A stretch of DNA of 64,000 nt from Cephalotus follicularis. Its lineage: Eukaryota; Streptophyta; Magnoliopsida; Oxalidales; Cephalotaceae. A program made the position numbers and the translations under genes. Numbering within the stretch: position 1 is the first letter of the stretch; the number at the start of each line of letters is the position of its first letter. The notes beneath the pieces are model-generated. The model saw nothing but the letters and a program-made list of their open reading frames with translations. It searched no databases and had not been told where the DNA came from. Shown here piece after piece: positions 11,102 to 22,948 of the stretch. Location: the NCBI GenBank assembly GCA_001972305.1, contig BDDD01005075.1:2609-66608 (forward strand). The letters run 5' to 3'.

Positions 11102-12100
11102 TTACATTCTGAACAAGTGATGGAAGGTCTCCATCATTTCGGCTTCACGCTCCCATGTAGCTTCCTCAGCTCCATGAAAAAGCCACAGCACTTTTACCAT
11201 AGGAATAGTCTTATTCCTCAATACTTTCTCCATTCGATCCACAATCCTCATCGGCGTCTCTTCATAAGATAAGTTATCACTGATGAATATAGGGTCGTAG
11301 CTCAATATGTGAGATGGGTCGGGTACATATTTCCGTAACATAGAAACATGAAATAGGTTATGAACATTTGACAAACTGGGCAGTAGTGCAATCTAATATG
11401 CCACTTCCCCCACTCTCTCCAGTATGTCATAAGGTCCAATGTACCTTGGAGCCAACTTCCCCTTGAGGCCAAAACGGCGTATCCCTTTCGAAGGTGATAT
11501 CTTCAGGAAAACATGATCCCCCTTCTCGAATTCTAGCTTTCTCCTCTTTATATCAGCGTAACTCTTTTTCCGGCTCTGTACAGCTAGTAGTCTCTTCTTG
11601 ATCACTTCCACTTTATCAGTAGTCTCTTGTACCAAGTCTGGTCCCGACACTTATTTCTCACCCACCTCATCCAAGAAAATAGGCGATCTGCACTTTCTCC
11701 CATACAAGGCTTCATAGGGAGCCATTCTAATGCTGGTGTGATAGCTGTTGTTGTAAGAGCACTCAATCAGTGACAGATGATCCTCCCAACCCCCAGCGAA
11801 ATCAATCATACAAGCCCACAGCATATCTTCAAGGGTCTCAATGGTACGCTTGAACTGTCTGTCAGTCTATGGGTGGAACGTAGTACTGAAGTTCAATGAT
11901 GTTCCCATCACCGCTTGGAACTTCTTCCAGAACCTTGAAGTGAATCTAGCATCATGGTCACACACAATACTGACCGGCACTCCATGCAATCTCGGTATCT
12001 CCCGGATATACAATAGAGCCAACTTCTCTATAGAATACGTCATGTTCATTGGAAGAAAGTGAGCAGACTTAGTGAGTCTGTCCACTACAACCCACACTGC
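11102..12100 (-). pseudogene. A: integrase core C-terminal part and chromodomain
   Basis: Integrase inserts the cDNA; the chromodomain is thought to steer chromoviruses to heterochromatin. The fragment at 11867-12097 holds WVVVDRLTKSAHFLP and the second catalytic Asp in VCDHDARF. After it comes a stop (Gln to TAG near 11862). The third catalytic residue, Glu in the usual QSERT context (as in C), is Lys here (QFKRT). Fragment 11393-11650 carries the GPYDILERVGEVAY segment. Fragment 11102-11374 is the chromodomain: KVLRNKTIPMVKVLW, then FHGAEEATWEREAEM. More stops lie near 11651 and 11390. Several look like CAG/CAA-to-TAG/TAA transitions, as expected from cytosine-methylation decay. Confidence 0.93.
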
Positions 12101-14032
12101 TTAATGCTGGTTTTGTGACCTCGGTAACCCTGACACGAAGTCCATGGTGACATGCTCCCATTTCCACCCAACCACTGGTAACGATTGTAGCAGTCCCACA
12201 GGTTTCTGATGTTCAGCCTTCACTCTCTGACAAGTCAAACATCTGGCTACATACTCAGCAATCTCTCTTTTCATACCACTCCAACAGTAGTTCCTTTTCA
12301 GGTCATGCCACATCTTGGAACTTCCAGGGTGAACACTGTATCTTGACTTGTGGGCTTGCTGCAGTAGCTCATCCCTAATGCTCTCATCATTCGGAATGCA
12401 TACCCTTCCTTGGAACCTCAGTATACCATCAGTATGGATGGAGAAGTTAGAATCAGTGTCTAGGTTCTCACGAATACTCCATAACTCAGTGTCACTATAT
12501 TGAGCAGTTAGAATATGCTCCAGTAGTTCCGGTTGTGCTCTAAGGTTTGCCACAATAACTCGTCGGGAAACCATGAACGGATTCCATCTCTGAAATTCCT
12601 CCAATAGCTTCCACTGTGAAACCATTGCTCCAACAATCATTGCCTTGCAACTCAACGCATCAGCCACTACATTCGCCTTTCCTGGGTGGTATTGAATGTT
12701 GCAGTTATAATCATTAAAGAACTCCACCCATCGTCTCTGTCTCATGTTGAGTTCCTTCTTGGAAAATAAATATTTTAAATTTTTGTGGTCAGTGAAGATC
12801 TCAAATTGAGCACCATAGAGGTAGTGTCTCCATTTCTGCAAATCGAATACTATGGCTGCCAACTCAAGATTGTGTACAGGATAATTTTCTTCATACGGCT
12901 TTAACTTTCTCGATGCGTATGCAATCACCCTACCATGTTGCATAAGAACGCATCCCAATCCATTCCCAGAAGCATCAGTATAGACAGTAAAACCCTCATT
13001 ACGCTCCGGTAATGCCAACACTGGAGCCGAAATCAACCGACTCTTCAACTCTTGGAAACTTGCCTCACAAGATTCATCCCACACAAAACTTGACTTCTTT
13101 TGAGTCAACCGTGTCAATGGTGTAGCCAGCTTCGAAAACCCTTTGATGAACCTTCGGTAGTAGCCAGCCAATCCCAAGAAGCTACGAACCTCAGTAACGC
13201 TCCTCAGTTGGGGCCAATCAACAATACTCTCTATCTTCGAAGGATCCACCAACAATCCTTCACTCGACACAATATGACCTAGGAAAGTCACATGATACAG
13301 CCAAAACTCGTACTTGCTGAATTTGGCGAATAACTGTTCCTTTCGTAATGTCTGTAACACAATCTTCAAATGCTGCATGTGCTCCTCGATACTCCCCGAA
13401 TAAATCAGGATGTCGTCTAAGAATATAACGAAAAACTGGTCAAGATAGGGCTGGAACACTCTGTTCATCAAATACATAAAGGCTGCAAAAGCATTTGTCA
13501 AACCAAACGGTAGTATCAGAAATCCGTAATGCCCATATATGGTTCGAAATGCTGTCTTCTCCACATAACCTTTTCGGATCCTCAACTGATTATAACATGT
13601 TATCGGGTCAAGTTTTGAGAATACAGTTGAGCCTTGCAATTGGTCGAACAACTCCTCAATATGTGGCAGAGGATACTTGTTCTTCACAGTTACCTGATTC
13701 AGCAGCCTGTAATCGATGCATAGCCACATTGATCCATCCTTCTTTTTAACAAACAAGACCGGTGCTCCCCACTGTGACACACTTGGTTTGATGAAGCCCT
13801 TATCCATATAATCCTGCAATTGAGTCTTCCACTCCTTCAATTCAGCAGGAGCCATTCGGTACGAAGCTTCTGATATAGGAGCAGTCCCAGGCATTAGTTC
13901 AATGCTAAACTCTACATCTCTCTCCGGTGGAAAAGAAACAAGATTATCCGAAAACACGTCAGGAAAATCACATACAATAGGAAGTTGCTCAATACTAGGC
14001 GTACCTTTAGTATGATCAATCACATACGCCAA
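12101..14032 (-). pseudogene. A: RT, RNase H and integrase N-terminal open segment (643 aa)
   Basis: This is the longest open stretch in the window. Residues 1-60 are the protease-RT linker. RT runs from about 85 to 250 and keeps all three catalytic Asp: D142 (FSKLD) and D206/D207 (FLDDIL). RNase H runs from about 345 to 470 with D353 (YTDAS), E390 (NLELAA) and D415 (FTDHK). The integrase zinc-binding HHCC region and the first catalytic Asp, D631 (VTMDF), follow. It ends at an internal stop where C has Glu (QNQ-H-stop versus QNQHEAVW). RT motifs show damage outside the active site, for example LDPITCYNQ where C has [10 protein letters not shown] premature stop near 14070 (Arg to TGA) separates it from protease. 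RT chemistry may be intact but no complete polyprotein can be made. Confidence 0.94.
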
Positions 14033-14079
14033 ATAGCATTCACATCCTTGCTTGAGATATTTCTGTGCTCAAGTATACG

Positions 14080-14520
14080 AAATGATCGGAGCAGAAATAT
14101 TCTTCTCTTTGATAAACTTGCACTCAGTCCCATCTTGAAGATAAAAGGTCATCATCTTGTTATAGCAATCAACACAAGCATGATGAGCATACAGCTAGCC
14201 CATCCCCAAGATTACATCAAAATCCCAGATAGGCAACACTATCAAGTCAGCAGATAACTGAATCCCAGCTACTGTGATCGCAATTGTTCATTATAGTATC
14301 GGACAGAAGACAAGTACCCGCTGGAGTACTCACCTCCAATACATAAGGTAAACTAGAAGACACACCATGCAAGTTGCAAGCAAATTCAGATGCAATGAAT
14401 GAATGTGTCGCACCAGGACCAATCAATACATGAGCTAGTATGTCAGATATAAAAATGGTACCTCCCACAATAGTAGTAGATTATGGCATATCATCTTTAG
14501 ATAAGGTATAGACCCTACCT
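14080..14520 (-). pseudogene. A: aspartic protease remnant
   Basis: The segment HVLIGPGATHSFIASEFA (frame 14247-14468) aligns with HVLIDPGATHSFIASSFA in element C. The catalytic Asp is replaced by Gly, so the enzyme is dead. Retrotransposon protease cuts the gag-pol polyprotein. The frame is lost downstream of MNNC and resumes in shifted frames towards 14080. Confidence 0.85.
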
Positions 14521-14559
14521 TTCACAATCCCTTTTCCATTATCCCTTCGCGGTTGAGCA

Positions 14560-15687
14560 GCCCAACACTACAACTTGCTCCAGCACCTCCCTGTTGGTCG
14601 CGTGCTTGATCCCTCATCATTGGAGAACCATTCAGCATATGTTCTTGTGAGCCACACCTCAAGCATTTCCCCATCTTTTTCCAACACTCAGTCTCATCAT
14701 GGTTCTGGCGACCACAAAAAGTACATCCACCCGAATTCTGTTGACTGCTTTGGTTAGGAGTCCTTGATCGTGATTTACTGCATCGAGAACCTCCGTGACC
14801 CCGGTTACCAGACTTTGATGATTTAGCAGGATTATTACTTCCCCGCCCTTATGATTGTGCGGGCCTCGATTGATTAGCACGAGCCTGCTCCACTCTCCTT
14901 TCATTAAAGTTGCCCTCCAGAATTCTTTCCCTTTCAGAAATATCTACAAAAGAAGTTAGTTGCAACATTAACAGTTTAGATCTGATGTCAGGTCGAAGGC
15001 CTTTCAGGAACCTTCTGATCTTCATCGATTCACCCTCCACAAGATAGGGTGTGTGCCTTGCTAGCTCCACAAATCTAGTTTGGTAGTGAGCTACCGTCAT
15101 ATCTCCTTGACGTAACTCCATTAGCTCGGTCTCCCTCCGGTCACGTTCCCTCTGTGGAAGATAAGCTGCAGAGAACTCAGACTGGAATTTGTCCCAAGTC
15201 CTGTCAAGTCCACGAGATTGCCACTTTGCTTCAGTCATCTCCCACCAATAGGTAGCCTCACCCCATAAGCGGTATTAGCAAAGTTGAGCTTCTGCTCATA
15301 AGTACACTCCAAAGCAGCAAATATTTTCTTTAGGTCTCTAATCCACTGCTTCGCCATAGTAGCATTTAACTCACCATTGAATGTCGGAGGATTCTGTCTC
15401 ATGAACCACTCCAAATCTCTGCCAAATCCACCAGTATGAAAAGCTTCAGGAGCATGCTGATAGGCTCGGTTAGCCTCGTACATCTGTCGAATCTGTTCCA
15501 TGTTCTCCGCATTGGCTTGAATCTGTTGTTTGACAAGGTCAGCCATGCGGTCAAAATTACTCCTCTCATCTTGCACTGGAGGAATATTTATTCCTTCATT
15601 CACTGGTGGATCATTTCCATGTACTGGCGGAGCATTGGTTCCTTCGTCGGCTCTACACCTTCCCCTTCTACCTCTTCGTAGATCCAT
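14560..15687 (-). pseudogene. A: gag (capsid and zinc knuckles), frameshifted
   Basis: The start is at 15687 (MDLRRGRRGR), shared with C. The frame 15235-15687 ends in GVRLPIGGR because one base is missing near 15280. The correct frame resumes as YRLWGEATYWWEMTEAKW and continues in 14849-15238 through RFVELARHTPYLVEGE and FLKGLRPDIRSKLL, the retrotransposon gag core. A further shift is needed to read the zinc knuckles near 14590-14730: the first is intact (CTFCGRQNHDETEC), while the second ends in Ser instead of Cys. Gag packages element RNA into virus-like particles in the cytoplasm. Confidence 0.9.
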
Positions 15688-15761
15688 TTTGTTTCCTATA
15701 TGCAATGACATAATCATTTGGAAAACATTCGATTAATTACCGAGAAACTTATCCCAGCGAT

Positions 15762-15790
15762 AGCTTATTTAAAAATAAGCTCTGATACCA
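15762..15790 (-). promoter_or_regulatory. Primer-binding site of A with adjacent hairpin
   Basis: On the minus strand 15779-15790 reads TGGTATCAGAGC, complementary to the 3' end of plant initiator tRNA-Met. It overlaps a perfect hairpin at 15762-15781 (arms AGCTTATTT and AAATAAGCT). Confidence 0.9.
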
Positions 15791-17102
15791 TGCCGTCACA
15801 CCCCGTTTTCCACAAAGACAACATATATGGAGATATCAATTATAAATAATAATCCAGCATTCAACATTAAACGAAATTTCATTAAATGAAAGAAGAAGCA
15901 TTCCATTGCCAGATTATAATTAAATAGTTATCCGCACGCAGTCCATACTACGTGCTTACACGATACAGAACAAGTTATCCTTTACATATTAGAAATGTAA
16001 AATAACAACAACGGAGTATGATCGTTATTACAATACAAGACATAGTAAATAACAACCTTAAGCAAGATAGAAGCTCTCCAATAAAGCTTCAACAGTGCTT
16101 GACCAACACCTTCGTCAATCTGAAATTGTAGGGGTTAGCCTTTGTCCTCACTTGACTAAGTAGGAAAAAAGCATGAGAAAGAATATATAAATGTAAACAT
16201 GTGTGACAGTTTATTTTTGAAATAGCATGTATAATAAGTATTTCCAATATTTGTGAGCAATCATGCCAAGTGCCCATAAACAATACAATTCACGAATACC
16301 GCAGAAGGGTAAAATCAATTAAGACAGTGGTTTGGGTATCACATGTCGCTAACTCCTAGCACCAACTGCGCAGCACCTAACTATCACCCTACACTCCGAA
16401 GATGATAGATCAGGTCAATTCTGCTGGCATTTAACAGGCAGGTAACAATCAGGATCTACATTGCAGATCAGTGTGGTGGAAGCTTTAGCCCACTCCTGGC
16501 ACACAGGACCACCCTGTAGCCAGTGATTTCTCCTATCACTCGACCAACGGCAATAACATAGACAAACAATTCAATCCATTCAATAGAAATATTACATTTA
16601 TCTATAATATGCAATATAATAGTTGTTTTCTTTTAGAAAGATTTAACAGTTCAGTGACCGTACCTCTCGTTTGGAGGAAACGGTATTCAATACAGTAGTG
16701 GTACCTCTCATTGGAGGAAAATCAGTAACTTAGTGACAGTAAGTTTTCATATGGAATAAAATCGTAAGAAAATCCATATTTGTGCTTATAGCAGTAGTTG
16801 ATTTAATCCTTGAAATTAAGCGAGACAATAGTGTTTTGAACACATACACTATCTTATAACAGCAGAATAATATAGCAGCTTAACAACATGAACAATAGTA
16901 ATTCAAGGATGCAATAAAGTATCTAAGCATAAGCATAGTCGTTCTTACGCAATTCATACAATGGATGCATAAGTGGTTTAATATTTGAAATATAACTACC
17001 TATGGCCAGGATTGAATGTTACAATCATCCTATGTGGAGGCCAGGGTAATTACATATCACTTAAGCCTAAACAACAGCTAATATCAGTAATTTGTCAGTT
17101 AA

Positions 17103-17215
17103 CAGTTGACTGTTCATAATAATAGCCGACTGTTTTCATTAAGCAGCCGACTGTTTATCCTTAATAGTCGGCTGTTTACATTGAGCAGTCGACTGTTAGG
17201 TTAAACAGTCGACTA
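17103..17215. repeat. Palindrome array 1 in A 5' LTR
   Basis: Six units start at 17103, 17123, 17144, 17165, 17186 and 17206 (20, 21, 21, 21, 20): CAGTTGACTG, TAGCCGACTG, CAGCCGACTG, TAGTCGGCTG, CAGTCGACTG and CAGTCGACTA. Confidence 0.92.
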
Positions 17216-17853
17216 TTTTTGTCCAGAAAGGTTAGGAAGTACTTTAACCAAAATAGAGTATGCAAGTTCAACTTTCAATTCAAACCAAAATAATAACATG
17301 AAATCACAGAGAAATTATCCAGACATTCTATACATATCATTTCTTCTAAAACATGTCAATACCCCTACCTCAAATGCTATCCCGAAATCAAATTGAGTTG
17401 ATTTCTCTCTTTAGTGTCCAAAGCTCTTTCACTTTAACAATCCTCCAATCTCAGCAATTAATCTATATAGTTGCATGTTTACATGCTTATACATTAAAAC
17501 CAGTAAGTTGTTTGATTTATCTAATCATGATAACAACTATAATCCAATCAGTAGCTTATAGTAATCTTCATAAGCTTCAAACTCTTCTTTGCCAGTTTAC
17601 TTAATTCAATCCTCAACTCCAGGCTTTATCATTTCATGTTCATGTTGATAGTGGATATATATAGCTAACATCAGTATGTTTAATCCACTGACAACCTCAA
17701 TATCAGTATAACTCGGATTGGTGACTTACCAGGAAATCAAAGCTTCAAAATCTCTTTGAACTCAAGCCTTCAACATGCACTCCAAGAATTCCTTCAACAA
17801 GAGTTCCTCTATTTTCTCAGTGATTTCTAACACTCACATTCAACTCTCACAGC

Positions 17854-17864
17854 TGATATAGAGG
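17854..17864 (-). promoter_or_regulatory. TATA-like box, A 5' LTR
   Basis: On the minus strand this reads CCTCTATATCA, preceded on that strand by a GA-repeat run (17913-17933). This is the copy that would drive the element transcript. Confidence 0.6.
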
Positions 17865-18140
17865 TTTTAAAAACCTTAGAACTTGTCAGATCCCATTAAT
17901 TCAGCCTTATCCTTTCTCTCTCTCTCTCTCTCTCACATGCACACTTCATTCTTTTGTTTCTTTCTTCAATGTTTGCAGGTGTGCACAGATGGAGAACACA
18001 TGCAAGGCACTCAGACTGCATTACCAATAGCTGGTGACAATTCCTTTGCATGGCTAACACGTCCCTGTACACATGTCAATCAATTGCCACACCTCAACCC
18101 TGTTTCACCCGCCATGCACAGACACCTGTCTGAGCTCAAC

Positions 18141-18265
18141 CAGTTGACTATCGTTATCCGGTAGTCAGCTATCCACTTATGGCAGTCCAGTCGACTGTTA
18201 CCCTATGACAGTCGGATGTTCTTCTATAACCAGCCAATCAACTATTATCCTGTGACAGTCGGCTG
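18141..18265. repeat. Palindrome array 2 in A 5' LTR, expanded
   Basis: Units start at 18141, 18162, 18188, 18209, about 18235 and 18256 (21, 26, 21, 26, 21). This is one 47-bp, two-motif block more than in the 3' LTR. Confidence 0.88.
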
Positions 18266-18420
18266 TTGGTTGCTGATTTTGGTTACTTAAGCTTATTCCC
18301 TCAATTAAATCAATAACCACAAGTCATATAGCAATTGGATATTAAAATTCAATGTAATGCATATTTTATTCAACAAGAGTACAATATACACTAACTGCAA
18401 ATTGCGGTTATTACAATGTC

Positions 18421-19865
18421 TCCTTGACAATGTCCCAGTGTCTCTTCACATGGTTTGGACTTAAATCGACAAGCTAGACCTTTAGACATATGTGACATCA
18501 GGCCAAGTACGAAGTATGGAATACATGATAGAGCCTATTATCGAAGCATAAGAATACCTGTTCATTCATGTCCTCTCCTCATAAGTCTTAGAAGACATCC
18601 TCTTGGAAAGGTGAATTCCTTGGCTAATTGGCAGTAAGCCATAAATAGAATTCGTTTCCATAATATTTCTGCTACCTACTAATGTACTGGCTTTGGGAAA
18701 GTCCAAGTGACTTGATTAATCTATCTCTTATAGATCTTCATTCTCAAAACGTGGGAAGCCATTCCCAAATCCTTTACGGAGAAGTTCTTCGTTAACTGTA
18801 CTTCAACATACCTAGAACATCCTTTATGTGCAGTATGTCATCTACATATAGTGCCAAGAAAGTGATATCTGAGTTATCCTGTTTTCAGTAAACATAAGGT
18901 TTATCCATATCTTTGATGAAATAGAAAATGGATATTTTAGCTACAGGATGCTTGCTTAAGGTCGCAGACCTTTGGAGCTTGCACCTACTGTGCTAATGCT
19001 CACATTCACTTCAAAAGAAGTGACATATGTAAAGCATAATCTGAATGGACTTAAGCATTTGCGACTGGCGAGAAAGTTTCGGTATAGTCGACCTCTTGCC
19101 TTAATCTATGCCCTTTCGTGACCAATTGCGCCTTAAAGGTTTTAACCTTTTCCATTAACACCAAGCTTCATCCTGAAGATTTAGTAGCATTCGATAGGAT
19201 TTTATGCCTTCGGTTGCATTTACCAAGTCACTTACTTGGTAGGCGTATACGAAGTCAATTTTGGATTTCATGGTCTCTTACCATGCCCTGGAATCAATTC
19301 CCTTCACTGTTTCCACATAGCTGACAGGCTCGTCATCTCGCTGATGTTAGGTTTGTAAGTGCCTTCATTGAGAAAAACTTATTTCTCAAGCACTGTGAAA
19401 AACCTTTGCCTGATCTCCTCAGAAGAAGAGTGCCTTACTGAGCCTTTATCTCATGTTGGGATCCCTTCCCAAATCAGTCTCTAGAGGATTAAACCTCTAA
19501 TTCCTTTTTGTCCTATGGATTTCTACAAGGTGGAAACTCTCTTTGTTTCACCTAACTCCCACTCCTTGCTGCAATCAAGCATTCCTTCTCTAGGAATTTT
19601 GCAGTGCGCGAAACAAAAGCCTTTTGTTCACGGGGATGGTTGAAATAGAATCCTAAGCATCTCTTAGGATATTCCACAAAACCATCAACGTCTCAATCGT
19701 GCCTGCAACTTAGAAGGTTTTCACCTTCTTACATAAGGTAGACAGCCCTTAACTAAACTCTGGTTTAGGCTGGGTTTCCTCATTTAAATATCTCACTGGA
19801 TATGGAGGGAATGGATTTCAAAGGAATCCGAATGAGGATATGCTCTGCCAATTGGAGTTCATTAC
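18421..19865 (-). pseudogene. H: copia integrase to RT remnant (proximal piece)
   Basis: DNA-level colinearity with J (33600-34440 and 4600-5238) covers integrase C-terminal, the linker and RT. The RT catalytic motif YVDD is visible on the minus strand at 18837-18848. No long open frame survives. Homology to J ends near 19865 in the integrase segment (the block before GGATATGC). It continues the RNase H piece at 7889-8495, from which it is separated by gypsy A. Confidence 0.8.
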
Positions 19866-20032
19866 CTTGAATAAAAAGAGGAAGATATATAAAAGGCATA
19901 ATGGACCATACCATTATTAAAGTCTTTTGTTAGGAGCTCCTTGAATTGTTATGGAAATTGTATAAGACATTTATCTATTTCGATTAGTGTCTTGTATAAA
20001 ACATATCCATATCCACAATTCATAAATGCCAA

Positions 20033-20248
20033 TCACATTGCTGTGAATCCCTGATTCAACACCATGGCGCCAATCCATAGCATTACTAGCTCTCTTAGCT
20101 GTCTAGAGTCTTTTATCCTCCATAAAGAGACACCGATATTAGTCTCACAACCTGAGCCCATATCTCCAGTTGAACTTACATTGTAAGCCAGATAAAGTAT
20201 ATGGAAATTCCCAATACGAGGCATCTCCTGCTTTGGACTTTGGAACAC
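20033..20248 (-). pseudogene. H: probable copia protease region remnant
   Basis: The frame contains STGDMGSGCETNIGVSLW followed by IKDSRQLREL and WIGAMV. This resembles the copia protease neighbourhood, where an active-site D-T/S-G and SHI are followed by a conserved L-R-x-S-R block and a V-G-N-G-A block. It is degenerate, and the active-site triplet cannot be read with confidence. Position is correct: between integrase (19865) and the expected gag, on the minus strand. Confidence 0.5.
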
Positions 20249-22936
20249 ACTATATTTCTTCTACTGCCTTTGCTTCCCTCGATGAAAGTAGGCAAACTCC
20301 TATTAAAAATTTTAGATCCTTTCTCGAATGGAATTCCGTTTGCACTAACTACCTCTTCCTTGGGTTTTCACCCTTGGAACTTAGATTCACTTGATCTATC
20401 TCCCTCTGAGATTATTCAAGTAGGAAATCGAGGCATCACATATGAGCTCGACCTCTCTTGGTCAAAATCTACCGTTACAGTCATCTACTGGGTGTCATAC
20501 AACTCCTCGAGTTGTGCACGCATGACACACAAGGTCTGTGAGTGCATAACCCTTAGGTGCAATGGTGTCCGCATGCCAATAATTGCTAGGGTATGAGCTC
20601 GATAATCGTCGTCCCACAATTTAGCCCAACTGGCCTTGTGATGGTCGGATACATCGTTCACTAGCTCGAGGTGTATCTCAGTCATAATATGAGCGACTCT
20701 CAAGCTCGTGAGAATGTTACGCTAAATGCGTTTGAATTCATATAAAAAATAGGATATTAAAGCTTTGGAGTTTCATTTGTGTTTTAGTTGTTTGTGTTGT
20801 CTGCCATTTGAGCAATATATTGAGTATGTGAAAATCTAGCAACCTATATGAGGAAAGAGAGAGAGAATTTTAGTAGATAATTTCATTTACATGTTATTAC
20901 CGTAATCCATTGGAGTTTTTGTAATTACGGCTCCTCTCACTATTCTAATCGTATCCCACACCTCCAGGTGGAATTCGGGAAGCACCTGCCTCCTAGTGGG
21001 GATCAGAATATATCCAGCATGGTATGTAGCCCCACTTGTCAGTGGCCCGCCATATCACCTGAATAGTTAGGCATAAAGCATCATATTTGCGTTACGGCCT
21101 CGCCTTTAAAATGCAAGATCCGATACAAGTTTGGTCTCCTGACCCATACAATCCACAGCTGTTGTTGTGCCAATAGTATGACCACAGTATAAGTCAAACC
21201 CACAACCCTCAAAGAAATGAACCCCTTATGATACCCGCCCGTGTACGTGTCAGAGTAGCAAAATATAGTCACTTTGTTCCAGTGCACCTCACACTAAAAT
21301 TTAGTAGAAATGGTCATACAGGGGACCTCTGTTGTGGTTGTGCTATCCCCAGTATATCCATACTAGTAAACGAAAGCTGTGGAAGGCCAACAACAGGACA
21401 CACTTGTGCCACACCACTTATGGACTTACTATTTCTCAAATTGGAGGAATTCGGTCTCATTTAATTTTATATATTACCATAGTCGTTTTAGATAATTTAA
21501 TTATCTTCCAATCCATTTGGACATCTGAGCATGCTTGGACGTGTTTGGATTGTTTGGAAAAGAAAATACATACATCTTATGCACCCTAAAAAATGGCCTG
21601 ACTAGGGACTTTTACTATCTATGTGATCACGTGAGCCAAACGTGACCACATGGTCTCCTAGGTGATAAGAAATTTAAACTATACTTTATTACACATTTCA
21701 CCATGCATACATGGTCTTCACTTGGTCTTGCATCTTTCATGATCTCCTCTTCATGCTCATTGTTCTCAAATTTAAATAAATTACAACCTTAGTAACTTTA
21801 AAAAATAAGAATACAATGATGAGGGAGAAGAGAATTTATTTACAGTAAAAAATTAATAGACAAGAAAAATTAATGGCATGCGCGGGAAGCTTTATTACAG
21901 ACCAAATGATTAACCATATTAATAAAGCATTTATGTTTCATCCACGAAAGAAACCAAAAGTTAGGTCTAGTGCCCAATCTACCAGCATGCACAATAAATT
22001 CAAAAAATATACACATAATATTTTAATGAATAAACACGTGACAAAATTAATATTTAATGATTTGCCATTTATCTATCAGCCTAAATAAAATGCAGCTCCC
22101 ACAAAATTAATTAAAATCTAGTGACCCTTAATATAACCTCTTACTACATTTTATTCGATGGTTTCTCCACGTGAGAAAATTGAGTGAAGAATAATGCAAT
22201 AAAAAAATATTAGAATTAACTAATTTAAATATTCACATTGAATATTTGCATTATATAAGAGAACTATATGCATAAGTGAACTGAATCTATGTCCGAACTC
22301 CCTGGTACATATATATAACATCTAAACAGTATTCCAGCCAGTAACTGTGCAAAGAATGCACAAAAACTGCAAAGAAAAGCTCGTCGGAAACTTTCAGGCA
22401 ACTTGAAGTAATCGTGCTGGAAAATATCAATAGGAGTGCAGAAAACTGCCAGAATCTTAGCAAGCAATGCAAGAAACTTTTCAGAATAATCCTGCACTCA
22501 GACAATCACTAACCAGTGCGAGTTTATTCTTTGGGCAACTACCAAATAATCTGCACTCATTAGTGCAAAAAATCTATGCAGAAATCCCGCACTTTACCAA
22601 CTTTCGAACTCAAATTCATGACACTTTTAAACGCCCGTTTAATGACATTTCAAGGTCCGTTCGAAATCCTAAATCATACATAAGGATGTTAGAATGCCCT
22701 TTGCATCATTTAACATCCAATGTATTAATCTATGGATCACCAAACTATCCATTAAAAGAGTCATTTACACAAGTTCAATTCATTGGCAAAAAGTAACTTG
22801 GAATATCACATTCCAAATGACCTAAAAATTGCCAACTAACACTCTAGGGTTTTGGGAGTCCAATTTCGACCAACTTAAAGAGACTTAATGACAAGTCAAT
22901 AATACTAAAAAGAGGTCCAATTGAGTCTAATCAAGG
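20249..22936 (-). other. H: gag-equivalent and long leader region, unrecognised
   Basis: Here gag and the 5' untranslated leader of H should lie. The frame at 20485-20703 (HIMTEIHLELVNDVSDHHKA) is open for 72 codons, but I do not recognise it and see no zinc knuckle. From about 20760 to 22936 the sequence is AT-rich, with no usable frame and several GCACT words near 22430-22600. It is either decayed gag plus leader or a long non-coding leader. Confidence 0.5.
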
Positions 22937-22948
22937 GCTCTGATACCA
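22937..22948 (-). promoter_or_regulatory. Primer-binding site of H
   Basis: On the minus strand this reads TGGTATCAGAGC, matching the 3' end of initiator tRNA-Met, two bases from the LTR end. Confidence 0.92.

Larger units (their letters stand above)
8496..18415 (-). mobile_element. A: Ty3/gypsy chromovirus (Tekay/Del-like), degenerate
   Basis: Both LTRs are present (8496-11060 and 15794-18415), with a perfect 5-bp TSD ATGTC, a tRNA-Met primer site and a polypurine tract. Minus-strand order is gag, protease, RT, RNase H, integrase, chromodomain. The terminal chromodomain and the long TGTCACACC...TTACA LTRs point to the Tekay/Del clade. Stops, a frameshift and lost catalytic residues make it non-autonomous. 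LTR divergence is about 5% in the stretch I compared by eye, so it appears older than C. Confidence 0.95.
15794..18415 (-). repeat. A: 5' LTR
   Basis: Colinear with 8496-11060. The outermost base is C rather than T (CGTCACACC). It ends TTACA and is followed by the TSD ATGTC. About 50 bp longer than the 3' LTR in the U3 array because of extra palindrome units. Confidence 0.93.

Noticed and set aside
12101..14032. Loss of an RNase H catalytic Glu in A (HELE to HNLE)
   Set aside because: The active-site Glu aligns with the second Glu of this motif (residue 390), which is intact.
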